NCBI RefSeq assembly: GCF_017744395.1
Contig: NZ_JAGIBI010000001.1
Span: 868,001 to 932,000, forward strand
Direction of reading: 5' to 3'
Length of the DNA stretch: 64,000 bases
Source of the DNA: Herbaspirillum sp.
GTDB taxonomy: Bacteria > Pseudomonadota > Gammaproteobacteria > Burkholderiales > Burkholderiaceae_D
Shown piece by piece: positions 1 to 9,302 of the stretch (position 1 is its first letter; each line of letters starts with the position of its first letter). The position numbers and the translations under genes were made by a program. The notes beneath the pieces are model-generated. The model was given only the letters and a program-made list of their open reading frames with translations. It was not told where the DNA came from and ran no database searches.

Positions 1-510
1 GCCGCGATGGACAAGGCGGTCGCCGAAAAGGCCGTCAACCCGGCCACCCGCAAGAATTTCGCCGCCAACCAGATCGTGCTGATCGTGCCGCATGACGGCA
101 AGCTGCAGCCGGCCGGGCTGGCCGACCTCAGCCAGCCCGGCTACCGGCGCATCGCCCTGGGCAACCCGGCCTCGGTGCCGTTCGGCCGCTACACCAAGGC
201 CGCGCTGGAAAGCGCCGGCCTGTGGCAGCAGGTATCGGCCAAGGCCGTGATGGCGGAGAACGTGCGCACCAGCCTGGACTACGTGGCGCGCGGCGAGGTC
301 GACGCCGGTTTCGTCTTCGCCACCGACGCCGCCGTGATACCGGACAAGGTCAAGGTCGCCGTCCGTATCCCGTCCGCCGCGCCGGCCACCTATCCGATCG
401 CCGTCACTGCCGGCTCCCGGCAGAAGGAACTGGCCGACAAGTTCATCGGCCATGTGCTCTCGCCCGCCGGCCAGGCGGTGCTGGCGCGCTACGGTTTCCT
501 CAAGCCCTGA
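1..510 (+). CDS. modA: Molybdate ABC transporter, periplasmic binding protein (5' end missing)
   Basis: The reading frame is open from base 1 and ends with TGA at 508-510, so only the C-terminal 169 codons are present; the signal peptide and first lobe lie outside the window. ModA captures molybdate or tungstate in the periplasm and delivers it to ModB. The visible part reads as the second lobe of a type II binding protein: a segment around codons 90-115 with DYVARGEVDAGFVFATDA, then YPIAVTAGSR, and a closing helix ending LARYGFLKP, as in ModA/WtpA proteins. The assignment is supported by modB and modC following directly on the same strand, with 25 bases to modB. The ATG at base 7 is internal, not the start. 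Confidence 0.9.
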   Translation, partial: AAMDKAVAEKAVNPATRKNFAANQIVLIVPHDGKLQPAGLADLSQPGYRRIALGNPASVPFGRYTKAALESAGLWQQVSAKAVMAENVRTSLDYVARGEVDAGFVFATDAAVIPDKVKVAVRIPSAAPATYPIAVTAGSRQKELADKFIGHVLSPAGQAVLARYGFLKP

Positions 511-535
511 TCCGCCCCATCCGCGCGCACACGCC

Positions 536-1210
536 ATGCATCCCGTCTGGACTCCGCTGCTGCTCTCGCTCAAGGTCGCCGGGCTGGCGACCTTGCTCAA
601 CATGGTGCTGGGCGTGGCCGCGGCCTACGGCTTGTCGCGCTGGCGCTCGCCGCTGCGCGACTTCATCGATTCCATCCTGACCTTGCCGCTGGTGCTGCCG
701 CCGACCGTGCTGGGCTATTACCTGCTGGTGCTGTTCGGCCGCCGCGGCGCCTTCGGCGCCTGGCTCGACAGCATCGGCATCCAACTGGTGTTCACCTGGC
801 AGGGCGCCGTGGTGGCCTCCACCATCGTCGCCTTCCCGCTGGTGCTGAAGGCTTCCCGCGCCGCTTTCGAAAACGTCGACCACCAGCTGGAAAATGCCGC
901 CCGCGTGCTGGGCGTGTCGGAGGCCGGGGTATTCTTCCGCGTCAGCCTGCCGCTGGCGGCCAGGGGCATCGCCGCCGGCGTACTGCTGGCCTTCGCCCGC
1001 GCGCTGGGCGAATTCGGCGCCACGCTGATGGTGGCCGGCAACCTGCCCGGCCGCACCCAGACCTTGTCGGTCGCTATCTATGAAGCGGTGCAGGCCGGCG
1101 ACGACGGCGCCGCCACGATGCTGGTGGCGATCACCTCCATCACCTGCGTCGTGATCCTGATGCTGGCCGGGCGGCTGCTGCCGGACCGCAAGCAGTTCAC
1201 TTTGCGTTAA
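536..1210 (+). CDS. modB: Molybdate ABC transporter permease
   Basis: Encodes 224 residues from ATG 536 (start MHPVWTPLLLSLKVAG). An open frame extends further upstream but overlaps modA, so the first ATG after the modA stop was chosen. ModB is the inner-membrane channel through which ModC ATP hydrolysis drives molybdate import. About five hydrophobic membrane segments are visible. The cytoplasmic coupling motif of ABC permeases is present near residues 150-165 (RALGEFGATLMVAGN, the EAA-G loop form typical of ModB/CysT). Length matches the family (about 220-230). It sits between modA and modC, probably in one transcript. Confidence 0.95.
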   Translation: MHPVWTPLLLSLKVAGLATLLNMVLGVAAAYGLSRWRSPLRDFIDSILTLPLVLPPTVLGYYLLVLFGRRGAFGAWLDSIGIQLVFTWQGAVVASTIVAFPLVLKASRAAFENVDHQLENAARVLGVSEAGVFFRVSLPLAARGIAAGVLLAFARALGEFGATLMVAGNLPGRTQTLSVAIYEAVQAGDDGAATMLVAITSITCVVILMLAGRLLPDRKQFTLR

Positions 1211-1262
1211 GCTTCTCCTGTCCCGCCATGCGCCCCGATTCCCTCATCCATCCCTACCTGCC

Positions 1263-1940
1263 GTGAGCGTCGAACTCCAGATCCGGAAGACATTGCGCGC
1301 CAGCGGCCGCGTGTTCGACCTCGACATCGCCTTTGCCTCCGACAGCGAGCGCATCGTGCTGTACGGCCCCTCCGGCTCGGGCAAGAGCCTGACCCTGAAA
1401 GCCATCGCCGGCCTGATGACGCCCGACAGCGGCCATATCCGGCTGGACGGCCGCACGCTGTTCGATGCCGGGCAAGGAATCAACCTGCGTCCGCAGGAGC
1501 GCAACGTCGCCTACCTGTTCCAGGACTACGCACTGTTCCCGCACCTGACGGTGGCGCAGAACATCGCCTTCGGCCTGGCCCGCGGCTGCTTCAACCTGCG
1601 CCATCCGGCATCGCATCCGGCGGTGCAGAAATGGATCGCCGCCTTCGGCCTGCAGGCGATCGCCGGCAGCCATCCGGAGCAGATTTCCGGCGGCCAGCGG
1701 CAGCGTGTGGCGCTGGCACGCGCGCTGGCGTCGGAACCGGACATCCTGCTGCTGGACGAACCGTTCGCGGCGCTCGATCCGTCGCTGCGCCAGCACATGC
1801 GGCGCGAACTGGCGGAGTTGCAGCGCGAACTCGGCGTGCATATGTTGCTGATCACGCACGACCCGGCCGACGCCGATGCCCTGGGCGACGCCGTGTTCGA
1901 AGTGCGCGACGGGCGCATCGGCGCGCGACGTTCGCCGTAA
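1263..1940 (+). CDS. modC: Molybdate ABC transporter ATP-binding protein, short form without Mop/TOBE domain
   Basis: GTG start at 1263, 225 residues. It powers ModB in molybdate import. All ATPase motifs are visible: Walker A GPSGSGKS (about residues 37-44), Q-loop in YLFQDYALFP, signature SGGQRQRVALARAL, Walker B DILLLDEPFAALD and H-loop LLITHDPAD. The protein ends shortly after the H-loop at DGRIGARRSP, whereas typical ModC is about 350 residues with a C-terminal TOBE/Mop molybdate-sensing domain. Only about 30 bases separate the stop from the aceA terminator, so no missing domain is hidden downstream. The GTG overlaps the TGA of a 12-codon open frame starting at ATG 1228, which may couple translation. 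Without modA/modB it would be called only a generic importer ATPase. Confidence 0.88.
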   Translation: MSVELQIRKTLRASGRVFDLDIAFASDSERIVLYGPSGSGKSLTLKAIAGLMTPDSGHIRLDGRTLFDAGQGINLRPQERNVAYLFQDYALFPHLTVAQNIAFGLARGCFNLRHPASHPAVQKWIAAFGLQAIAGSHPEQISGGQRQRVALARALASEPDILLLDEPFAALDPSLRQHMRRELAELQRELGVHMLLITHDPADADALGDAVFEVRDGRIGARRSP

Positions 1941-1969
1941 TTCCCTTCTTCGCTCCCACCGCGAAAAAA

Positions 1970-1994
1970 AACCGCACCCTTTTGAGGTGCGGTT
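1970..1994 (-). terminator. Rho-independent terminator of aceA
   Basis: A 9-bp perfect stem (AACCGCACC 1970-1978 with GGTGCGGTT 1986-1994) and a 7-base loop. The run of A before it on the plus strand (1964-1971) becomes a U tract on the minus-strand transcript, so it terminates aceA. No T run follows on the plus side, so it is a poor terminator for modC. Confidence 0.8.
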
Positions 1995-2082
1995 CCAAGA
2001 TCGGGGGGTACCCCGTCCGGCTTGAACAAGCAAGCCGGTTTTACACAACACACAGTCAACTCAAGTCTATTTTCAAGCGGGC

Positions 2083-3390
<1,308 letters not shown>

Positions 3391-3458
3391 GGTGATCTCC
3401 TTTTTCGTCAGTGTGGATGTGTTTAAAAACCGGGTGAAATCGCGAATTCCATGACTTC

Positions 3459-3487
3459 ATAGTAGCCATCCATGTGCAGAGCAACAA
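3459..3487 (-). promoter_or_regulatory. Possible aceA promoter
   Basis: On the minus strand TTGTTG (3482-3487) is separated by 17 bases from TACTAT (3459-3464). Both boxes are imperfect, so this is a weak call; it would give a leader of about 60 bases. The 18-bp palindrome at 3487-3504 abuts the -35 box. Confidence 0.35.
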
Positions 3488-3504
3488 TGTCTTGTATAAG
3501 ACAT
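3487..3504. promoter_or_regulatory. 18-bp palindrome, candidate operator upstream of aceA
   Basis: ATGTCTTGTATAAGACAT: two perfect 7-base arms (ATGTCTT / AAGACAT) around GTAT. The size and form suit a dimeric GntR- or TetR-type repressor. It lies against the proposed -35 box of aceA. The regulator is not identifiable from the window. Confidence 0.55.
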
Positions 3505-3705
3505 AGGTAAATTTTTTATATTAATAAAATCAAATACTTATTCTTCATATTTTGCGATACGGAACGAAATTTCTGGGAATGAAAAATACTTTTGATGCTG
3601 CGCACCCGCACTTTTCACAATACGAAATGAAAAATTCTCATCGTGAAATATCGCGGCTTTTCACAAGCCCTGCCGTGGCGGCGCCTCCGGCTCATCCATA
3701 ATTAA

Positions 3706-3715
3706 AACGATCGTT
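3706..3715. promoter_or_regulatory. 10-bp palindrome upstream of the thioesterase promoter
   Basis: AACGATCGTT is a perfect palindrome ending about 10 bases before the -35 box at 3725. It overlaps a TTCGAA palindrome at 3714-3719. The position suits an activator or repressor site. Confidence 0.35.
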
Positions 3716-3724
3716 CGAAATTTT

Positions 3725-3753
3725 TTGACGCCATATCTCTTCTCTTTCATAAT
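3725..3753 (+). promoter_or_regulatory. Sigma-70 promoter of the thioesterase gene
   Basis: TTGACG (3725-3730), 17-base spacer, CATAAT (3748-3753): each box has five of six consensus bases with ideal spacing. The predicted start site is about 50 bases before ATG 3813. Confidence 0.65.
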
Positions 3754-3812
3754 AAAAGTAACTTGCCCAGGCAAGGCTTTCACTGACACCAGAGACGACA
3801 ACCGGAGGAAAC

Positions 3813-4343
3813 ATGACGACAAGAGAAGAAACGCTCGCGCTGTGGCGCAAACAGGAAGAAGCGGTACGGGCCAAGCTGGCGCCGCCCGGGGTAGCCACCC
3901 TGGACGACCTGAAGGCCGGCAGCGGCATGGATTTCCTGCAGAAGATCTGGGACGGCCTGCTGCCCTCGGTGCCGATCGGCCAGACGCTGGACTTCATCCC
4001 GGTCGAAGGCGAACCCGGCCGCATCGTCTTCCAGGGCACGCCCGACAAGCGCCATTACAACCCGCTGGGCAGCGTGCATGGCGGCTATTTCTGTACGCTG
4101 CTGGATTCGGCCGTGGGCTGCGCCGTGCATTCGATGCTGCCGCAAGGCATGGGCTATACCACGCTGGAACTGAAAGTTAACCTGGTGCGCGCGCTGACCG
4201 AGAAAACCGGGCCGGTGCGCGCAGAAGGCAAAGTGGTCCAGGTCGGCAAGCAAGTGGGCATCGCCGAAGGACGCATCATCGATGCCGACGGCCGCCTGTA
4301 CGCCCACGCCACCACTACCTGCCTGGTGTTTCCCCTGCCCTGA
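3813..4343 (+). CDS. PaaI-family hotdog-fold acyl-CoA thioesterase
   Basis: 176 residues, ATG 3813 with a strong ribosome site (CCGGAGGAAAC). Proteins of this family hydrolyse acyl-CoA thioesters in the cytoplasm; the substrate cannot be read from the sequence. The hotdog signature is visible as NPLGSVHGGYFCTLLDSAVGCA, with HGG at residues 89-91, the motif that caps the central hotdog helix. The C-terminal part carries strand patterns such as GKVVQVGKQVGIAEGRIIDADGRLYAHATTTCLVF, the usual end of PaaI-like enzymes. An N-terminal extension of about 55 residues precedes the core. It has its own sigma-70 promoter and is divergent from aceA, which hints at a link to acyl-CoA or acetate metabolism, but that is only inference. 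Confidence 0.85.
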   Translation: MTTREETLALWRKQEEAVRAKLAPPGVATLDDLKAGSGMDFLQKIWDGLLPSVPIGQTLDFIPVEGEPGRIVFQGTPDKRHYNPLGSVHGGYFCTLLDSAVGCAVHSMLPQGMGYTTLELKVNLVRALTEKTGPVRAEGKVVQVGKQVGIAEGRIIDADGRLYAHATTTCLVFPLP

Positions 4344-4483
4344 AGCGCCGGCCGCCGCAACGCATGACCGGCCGCCCGATTTCTTTTTTGCGGCAACGGG
4401 CCGGCTCGGTTGTTTAATCGCCGAAGAAAGCACAAAATAAACGCCTACCAAAATTGAACGGCGATTCAACGCCGATAGTCTTC

Positions 4484-6712
4484 ATGCATTACGCCCTGGA
4501 CATCCGCACATTTCTATTCAGTCATTATTTCTATACTGGGGTGCGGATCGCGATCGGGGTAGTCGGCCTCACCATGCTGGTGTACAACGTGGCCGACATG
4601 CAGACCACCATGACGGTGTTCCTGGGCGCGCTGTGCACCAGCCTGATGGACCTGCCCAGCCCCTTGCGGCACAAGTTCAACGAAATGCTGGCCGGCGTGC
4701 TGCTGTGCACCGTGGTGATGCTGGTCATCAGCCTGTGCGCCCCGGTACCCTGGCTGGTCAGCGCGATGATGGTGCTGGTCAGCTTCTTCGCCAGCATGAT
4801 GGTGGTGTACGGCAAAAAGACCATGCCGCTGCAATTCGCCGCGCTGATGGTGATGACGCTGTCGATGGAAAACCAGGTGCCGATCGCGGACGCCTTCCTG
4901 CACGCGGGCCTGTTCCTGGGCGGCGGCCTGGGCTACCTGGCCTATTCGATGGCGGTGTCGTGGTTCCTGCGCCGCCGCATCAAGCAGCAGGTGCTGGCCG
5001 AAGCCTTGTTCGAGCTGGCGCGCTACCTGCGCATCAAGGCCGACTTCTATGATGTGCGGCATGACCTGGCCAGCCAGTTCAACCAGCTGGTGCGCCAGCA
5101 GATCGTCGTGGCCGACAAGCTGCAAGCCTCGCGCGACCTGATCCTGCGCGACCTGCACACCAAGCAGGACGGCCTGCTGGTGCAGGTGCACCTGTCCATG
5201 CTGGAACTCTATGAGCAGGTGCTGTCCACCCACGCCGACTACAGCTTCCTGCGCAACCACTTCGGCAGCGACGACGTGATGATCTTCCTGCGCGACCTGG
5301 CCAACAAGGCGGCCGAAGACATCGAATCGATCGCCTATGCCATCACGCGCAAGAAAGCCTCCGCGCCCAGCGTCAACTACAAGGCCGAACTGCGCGCCAT
5401 CCAGTACGAAATGCAGCAGATGCAAGAGGCCGAGCCGAAACCCGGCTCGGAGGAAGCGCTGACGGTCCTGCGCGTGACCTACAACAAGATCCGCGACATC
5501 AGCGAACTGATCGGCCAGTTGCACCAGGCCACGCACAACCCGGTCGATCCGCTGCCCATCCTGCCCGGCTCGGACATGACGCCGTTCCTGACCCAGCAGA
5601 AGTTCAAGTTCAACATGCTGCTGGTCAACCTGCGCTGGCAGTCGCCGATCTTCCGCTTCGCCATCCGCGTGGCGCTGGCGGTGACCACCGGCCTGTGGAT
5701 TTCCAGCCACCTGCCCTACATGGCGCACAGCTACTGGATCGTGCTGACCATCGTCATCATCCTCAAACCCAATTTCAGCGCCACCAAGCAGCGCATGGCC
5801 GACCGCCTGATCGGCACCGTCATCGGCTGCCTGATCACGGCGCTGATCCTGCGCTTCGTCCATAATCCGATGGGCCTGCTGGCGGTGCTGTTCGCCGCCA
5901 GCGTCGCCGCGCCGGCGTTCACCTATGTGAAATACCGCTACACCGCCATCGCCGCCTCGGTGCAGATCCTGATGCTGCTCAACCTGCTGCTGCCGGCCGG
6001 CCACCAGGGCGTGGTCAGCGAGCGCCTGATCGACACCGTGATCGGGGTGGTCATCGCCACCGCCTTCAGCTACCTGCTGCCGGCCTGGGAATACCGCGAC
6101 CTGCCCAAGCTGCTGCGCAACGTGTTGAAGGCCAGCCAGCGCTACCTCACCGCCAGCCGCGATATGCTCGAAGGCAAGGTCAAGGACGATTTCTTCTACC
6201 GGGTATGCCGCAAGGGCTTCATGGACAGCCTGGCGGCGCTGGTCTCGGCGCTGGTGCGCATGATGGATGAACCGGTGACCAAGCACCGCGCGGTCAAGGA
6301 GCTGAACCGCTTCATCGTGCAAAACTACCTGGTGGCGGCGCACATTGCCGCGCTGCGCCTGATGCTGCGGCGCCACCAGGAAAACATGCCGCAAGGGCCG
6401 GTCAACAAGCTGATCGAAGACACTTACCTGGAAGCCAGCGAGCAATTGGCCGAAGCCCAGCGCATCCTGGCGCCGAAGTCGAAAAAACGGGGAGGCGCGG
6501 TCACGGTGTCGCCGCAGGCGCCGCAAGACAAGGCGCTTTCGGCCAAGATCGAACTGGTCGGTCCCGTTACGCCCGAGCCGGTGCCGGCCGAGGCCAGTTC
6601 ATGGTCGGGCTGGGGCACGCTGCAGCGGCGCGCCAACCTGCTCAACCAGGACTTGCGCGAAATCGTCGCCCAGACCACCGCCATCGACGACATCCTGCGC
6701 CGCCAGGACTAG
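4484..6712 (+). CDS. FUSC-family (YccS/fusaric acid resistance-like) inner membrane protein
   Basis: 742 residues from ATG 4484; a TTG 30 bases upstream (4454) is also in frame, and neither has a clear ribosome site. Two sets of hydrophobic segments are visible, one near residues 15-165 and a second near 390-540 (for example YWIVLTIVIILKPNFSATKQRMADRLIGTVIGC). This second set has the pattern of the FUSC domain shared by YccS and aromatic-acid efflux proteins. Between them and at the C terminus lie long soluble, helical regions. Family members are thought to act in export of aromatic acids or in envelope physiology, but no substrate can be assigned here. It has no HlyD partner beside it, unlike the second FUSC protein at 15145. 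It is convergent with the next gene, with only four bases between stops. Confidence 0.8.
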   Translation: MHYALDIRTFLFSHYFYTGVRIAIGVVGLTMLVYNVADMQTTMTVFLGALCTSLMDLPSPLRHKFNEMLAGVLLCTVVMLVISLCAPVPWLVSAMMVLVSFFASMMVVYGKKTMPLQFAALMVMTLSMENQVPIADAFLHAGLFLGGGLGYLAYSMAVSWFLRRRIKQQVLAEALFELARYLRIKADFYDVRHDLASQFNQLVRQQIVVADKLQASRDLILRDLHTKQDGLLVQVHLSMLELYEQVLSTHADYSFLRNHFGSDDVMIFLRDLANKAAEDIESIAYAITRKKASAPSVNYKAELRAIQYEMQQMQEAEPKPGSEEALTVLRVTYNKIRDISELIGQLHQATHNPVDPLPILPGSDMTPFLTQQKFKFNMLLVNLRWQSPIFRFAIRVALAVTTGLWISSHLPYMAHSYWIVLTIVIILKPNFSATKQRMADRLIGTVIGCLITALILRFVHNPMGLLAVLFAASVAAPAFTYVKYRYTAIAASVQILMLLNLLLPAGHQGVVSERLIDTVIGVVIATAFSYLLPAWEYRDLPKLLRNVLKASQRYLTASRDMLEGKVKDDFFYRVCRKGFMDSLAALVSALVRMMDEPVTKHRAVKELNRFIVQNYLVAAHIAALRLMLRRHQENMPQGPVNKLIEDTYLEASEQLAEAQRILAPKSKKRGGAVTVSPQAPQDKALSAKIELVGPVTPEPVPAEASSWSGWGTLQRRANLLNQDLREIVAQTTAIDDILRRQD

Positions 6713-6716
6713 GGCC

Positions 6717-7208
6717 TCACAATGGTGTGCGCGATACCAGCACGCCATCCACATCCGCATAAATCCAGTCGCCCGGATGCACCGCCACGCCGGCGATGGT
6801 GACCTTCAGATCGGTGTCACCCGCCCCCTTGCGGAAGCTGCGCTGCGGATGCGCGGCCAGCGCGCGGATGCCGACGTCGCAGGCATTGAGCTCGGCGGTA
6901 TCGCGCACGCAGCCGTTGACCAGGATGCCGGTCCAGCCGTTGTTCTGCGCCAGCAGGCCGAGGTTGCCGCCCACCAGCGCGCAGCGCAGGCTGCCGCCGC
7001 CGTCCACCACCAGCACATGGCCGTTGCCCGGGGTCTCCAAGGCGGCGCGCACCAGCACGTTGTCTTCGAACACTTTGAGCGTCCTGGCCGGGCCGGCAAA
7101 GGCATTGCGTTTGCCGAACGCGGCGAAGATGGGCGGCAGCACATGCAAGGCGCCGGTGGCCAGCTTGTCTTCATTGGCGTCGCACAGGTCGCAGGTGGAA
7201 AAGCTCAT
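6717..7208 (-). CDS. RraA-family protein (4-hydroxy-4-methyl-2-oxoglutarate aldolase / RNase E inhibitor-like)
   Basis: 163 residues from ATG 7208, with GGAGACC as ribosome site. The frame is open further upstream, but that extension overlaps the next gene antisense to its reading and has unnatural composition. The RraA core is clear: [42 protein letters not shown], with the NGCVRD block whose Arg and Asp bind substrate and metal in class II HMG/CHA aldolases. The same fold serves as RraA, an RNase E inhibitor, in enterobacteria. Members with this motif often have aldolase or oxaloacetate decarboxylase activity, so the regulatory role should not be assumed. Confidence 0.88.
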   Translation of the reverse strand: MSFSTCDLCDANEDKLATGALHVLPPIFAAFGKRNAFAGPARTLKVFEDNVLVRAALETPGNGHVLVVDGGGSLRCALVGGNLGLLAQNNGWTGILVNGCVRDTAELNACDVGIRALAAHPQRSFRKGAGDTDLKVTIAGVAVHPGDWIYADVDGVLVSRTPL

Positions 7209-7242
7209 GGTGGTCTCCGTAATCAGGTTCCTGCCCGCATCG

Positions 7243-8955
7243 TCACACCGACAGAATGCGGTGCAGGCGCTTCTGGTCGAACATGCGCGAGTCTGCCATG
7301 CGCAACAGGGTTTCCACATCGAGGCCGTCTTCGGGATAAAGCGAGACGCCCACCGAGGCGTCCACGATGTATTGGTTGCCGTCGCGCCCGTCGATAGGCT
7401 TGTTGACGGCATGGCGGATCTTGTCGGCGAGGGTGCGCGCGACTTCGATCTCATTGACGCCATGCAGGTAGACCACGAACTCGTCGCCGCCAAAGCGCGC
7501 GACCGAATCGTCATGGCGCAGCGCATGCTGCAGGCGCGCGGCAATGGTGACCAGCACCTTGTCGCCTTCGTCGTGGCCGTATTCGTCATTGACCGCCTTG
7601 AAGCGGTCGAGGTCGATGAACAGCAGCGCGAAATGCAGCGGATTGGCTTGCGACGAATTGCGGCGGCGGAACTCGATCTGCGCGATCAGCGAATCGCGGT
7701 TGAGCACGTTGGTCAGGCGGTCGGTGCGCAGGTTGCGTTCCATTTCCTGGAAGCTTTGCGCCAGTTGCCCGATCTCGTCGTTGCGGTCGATGTTCAGGGC
7801 CGGGAACGGGCTGCCGTTGCCGATGCTCTTGGCCGCCAGCGTCAGCTTGCGGATGTCGCGCAGTACCCAGCGCAACAGCATGAAGCCGATGATGAACGTC
7901 AGGCACACCGCCACCAGTCCCAGCATCAGGGTCTGGTAGATGCCACCGGCCACCGGCCCGAGAAAATCGGAACGCGGCGCGGCGCTGACGGCCAGCCAGT
8001 CCAGCCCGGCCTCGTCATGGTGCAGGCGGAAGACGACCTCGGCCTTGCCATTCTCCCCGCTTGCGTTGAGCAGCATCAGCTGGCCCGGCACGGGACGATG
8101 GTCAACCAGGTATTTCTGCACCTCGGCGAAGGCCTGCCGCACCAGCGGCGACTTGCTTTGCAGGGCGTTCAGGCGTGTGAATTCCGTACCCTTGGCCTCA
8201 TACACAGGTTCATTGAGCGAAGTGGCGACCATGCCGCCATTGAGTTCAGTCACGAAGGCCACGCCATTGCGGCTCATCGGCAACTGCTGCAGGAAGGTGG
8301 TGAGTTGTCCCAGGCCGATATTGCTGTTGACCACGCCCAGGAATGCGCCGTCGGTATCGTAGACCGGCTTGGAGAGGTTGATGGCCAGGAATTTCAACCG
8401 GAAATCGGTATAGACCGACGACCAGGTCTCGCGCCCGCGCTCCACCGTCTGGATATACCAGGGACGCTGGCGAGGCTCGTAGTCCTGCACCGCGGTCAGC
8501 TTCATTTCGGTGCCGGGGCCGCGCAGGTAGTAGACGTAATTCTTGTCCTCCGGCTCGCGGACGCTGTACATGAACACGCTGGCGCTTTCCTGCCTGATGC
8601 CCAGGAAGCTGCCATCGGCGCCGCCGAAATAGACATAGCTGGGATCGCTGAACAGGGCATTGGCCACCCACAGCCGCTCCTCCAGTTGCTTGCGGTCCTT
8701 GGGGAAAGGCAGCATGGCCGGCTTCTCGCCGGGATTGACCGGCGGCACCGGCGGCGGCGCGACCGCGTTGAGGCTTTCGCGCGCATTCATGGTCTGGCGG
8801 TCGATCGCCTGGCCGACGCGCCCCATGGTCTCCATCAGCGCATTGCGCGTGAGGATCTCGGTGGCGTCATCCCCGGCGCGATACAGGAACCAGCCTATCG
8901 TCAGCGCCAGGCAAACCATCAGGAAGATGAACGGCAAGATGAACAGCCGCTGCAA
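7243..8955 (-). CDS. Membrane-anchored diguanylate cyclase with periplasmic sensor domain
   Basis: 570 residues from TTG 8955. The frame stays open to 9102, but that longer start (also TTG) lacks a ribosome site and lies at or before a likely transcription start. TTG 8955 follows GAGG by nine bases and begins right at the first membrane helix ([25 protein letters not shown]). Then come a dCache/PAS-like periplasmic domain (about residues 40-290), a second helix ([19 protein letters not shown]), a HAMP-like linker and a GGDEF domain. The active motif GGDEF is intact (codons at 7477-7491), and the inhibitory RxxD site (RHDD) lies five residues before it. It should make c-di-GMP in response to an extracellular ligand. 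There is no EAL domain. It is downstream of a 15-codon leader frame (8967-9014). Confidence 0.87.
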   Translation of the reverse strand: MQRLFILPFIFLMVCLALTIGWFLYRAGDDATEILTRNALMETMGRVGQAIDRQTMNARESLNAVAPPPVPPVNPGEKPAMLPFPKDRKQLEERLWVANALFSDPSYVYFGGADGSFLGIRQESASVFMYSVREPEDKNYVYYLRGPGTEMKLTAVQDYEPRQRPWYIQTVERGRETWSSVYTDFRLKFLAINLSKPVYDTDGAFLGVVNSNIGLGQLTTFLQQLPMSRNGVAFVTELNGGMVATSLNEPVYEAKGTEFTRLNALQSKSPLVRQAFAEVQKYLVDHRPVPGQLMLLNASGENGKAEVVFRLHHDEAGLDWLAVSAAPRSDFLGPVAGGIYQTLMLGLVAVCLTFIIGFMLLRWVLRDIRKLTLAAKSIGNGSPFPALNIDRNDEIGQLAQSFQEMERNLRTDRLTNVLNRDSLIAQIEFRRRNSSQANPLHFALLFIDLDRFKAVNDEYGHDEGDKVLVTIAARLQHALRHDDSVARFGGDEFVVYLHGVNEIEVARTLADKIRHAVNKPIDGRDGNQYIVDASVGVSLYPEDGLDVETLLRMADSRMFDQKRLHRILSV

Positions 8956-8966
8956 AGATGATTGCC

Positions 8967-9014
8967 TCAGAATCTCCCCCTTTGCGGACGTTCGCCGCCA
9001 GCTGCCTTTAGCAT
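8967..9014 (-). CDS. Possible 15-residue leader peptide upstream of the diguanylate cyclase
   Basis: ATG 9014 is preceded by an excellent ribosome site (AGGGGGAACC). The frame reads MLKAAGGERPQRGRF and stops with TGA 11 bases before the TTG start of the cyclase. The TGA overlaps the GAGG that would serve as the cyclase ribosome site, suggesting translational coupling. No conserved family is recognisable; it could be fortuitous. Confidence 0.4.
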   Translation of the reverse strand: MLKAAGGERPQRGRF

Positions 9015-9104
9015 GGTTCCCCCTGCCGGTGCATGCCGCCAACTGCGACGGATGGCCTTGCTGGCCTTGCAGCGCGCCGCACCGGTTCTTTCGATTGGGC
9101 AACC

Positions 9105-9133
9105 ATTGTATGCCAAAAGCGCAGCGGAGAGAA
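9105..9133 (-). promoter_or_regulatory. Possible promoter of the diguanylate cyclase
   Basis: On the minus strand TTCTCT (9128-9133), 17 bases, TACAAT (9105-9110). The -10 is good and the -35 mediocre. Transcription would begin near 9098, which leaves the leader frame and the TTG 8955 start inside the mRNA. Confidence 0.4.
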
Positions 9134-9219
9134 TTTCACAAAAGGCAACAAACCGCTTGCGGAGGGCGCCTTCCGCCATCAAGGCACGGCAGCCCATGCC
9201 GTCGGCGAAGCTATGAAAA

Positions 9220-9251
9220 AAGCCGGTTGCACCTTGCGGTACAACCGGCTT
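9220..9251 (-). terminator. Rho-independent terminator of clpB
   Basis: A 10-bp stem (AAGCCGGTTG 9220-9229 with CAACCGGCTT 9242-9251); a further ACC/GGT pairing lies within the loop. An A run at 9216-9221 gives the U tract on the minus strand. It lies 52 bases after the clpB stop. Confidence 0.8.
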
Positions 9252-9302
9252 TGACACGAGTGGCGGAGCGCGGCAAAAAACTGCCCTGCTCCGTTACCGG
9301 CG

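Larger units (their letters stand above)
3391..3812. other. AT-rich divergent control region between aceA and the thioesterase gene
   Basis: 422 bases without a gene, clearly richer in A+T than the surroundings. It holds the aceA ribosome site, a possible aceA promoter (3459-3487), an 18-bp palindrome (3487-3504), scattered TTTCAC/GTGAAA elements (3434, 3613-3618, 3643-3648, 3659-3664), a 10-bp palindrome (3706-3715) and a good sigma-70 promoter for the rightward gene (3725-3753). Confidence 0.7.

Noticed and set aside
4514-6526. A 670-codon open frame antisense to the FUSC gene
   Set aside because: Same shadow effect: very high H, Q and R content and no family features; the plus-strand membrane protein explains the sequence.
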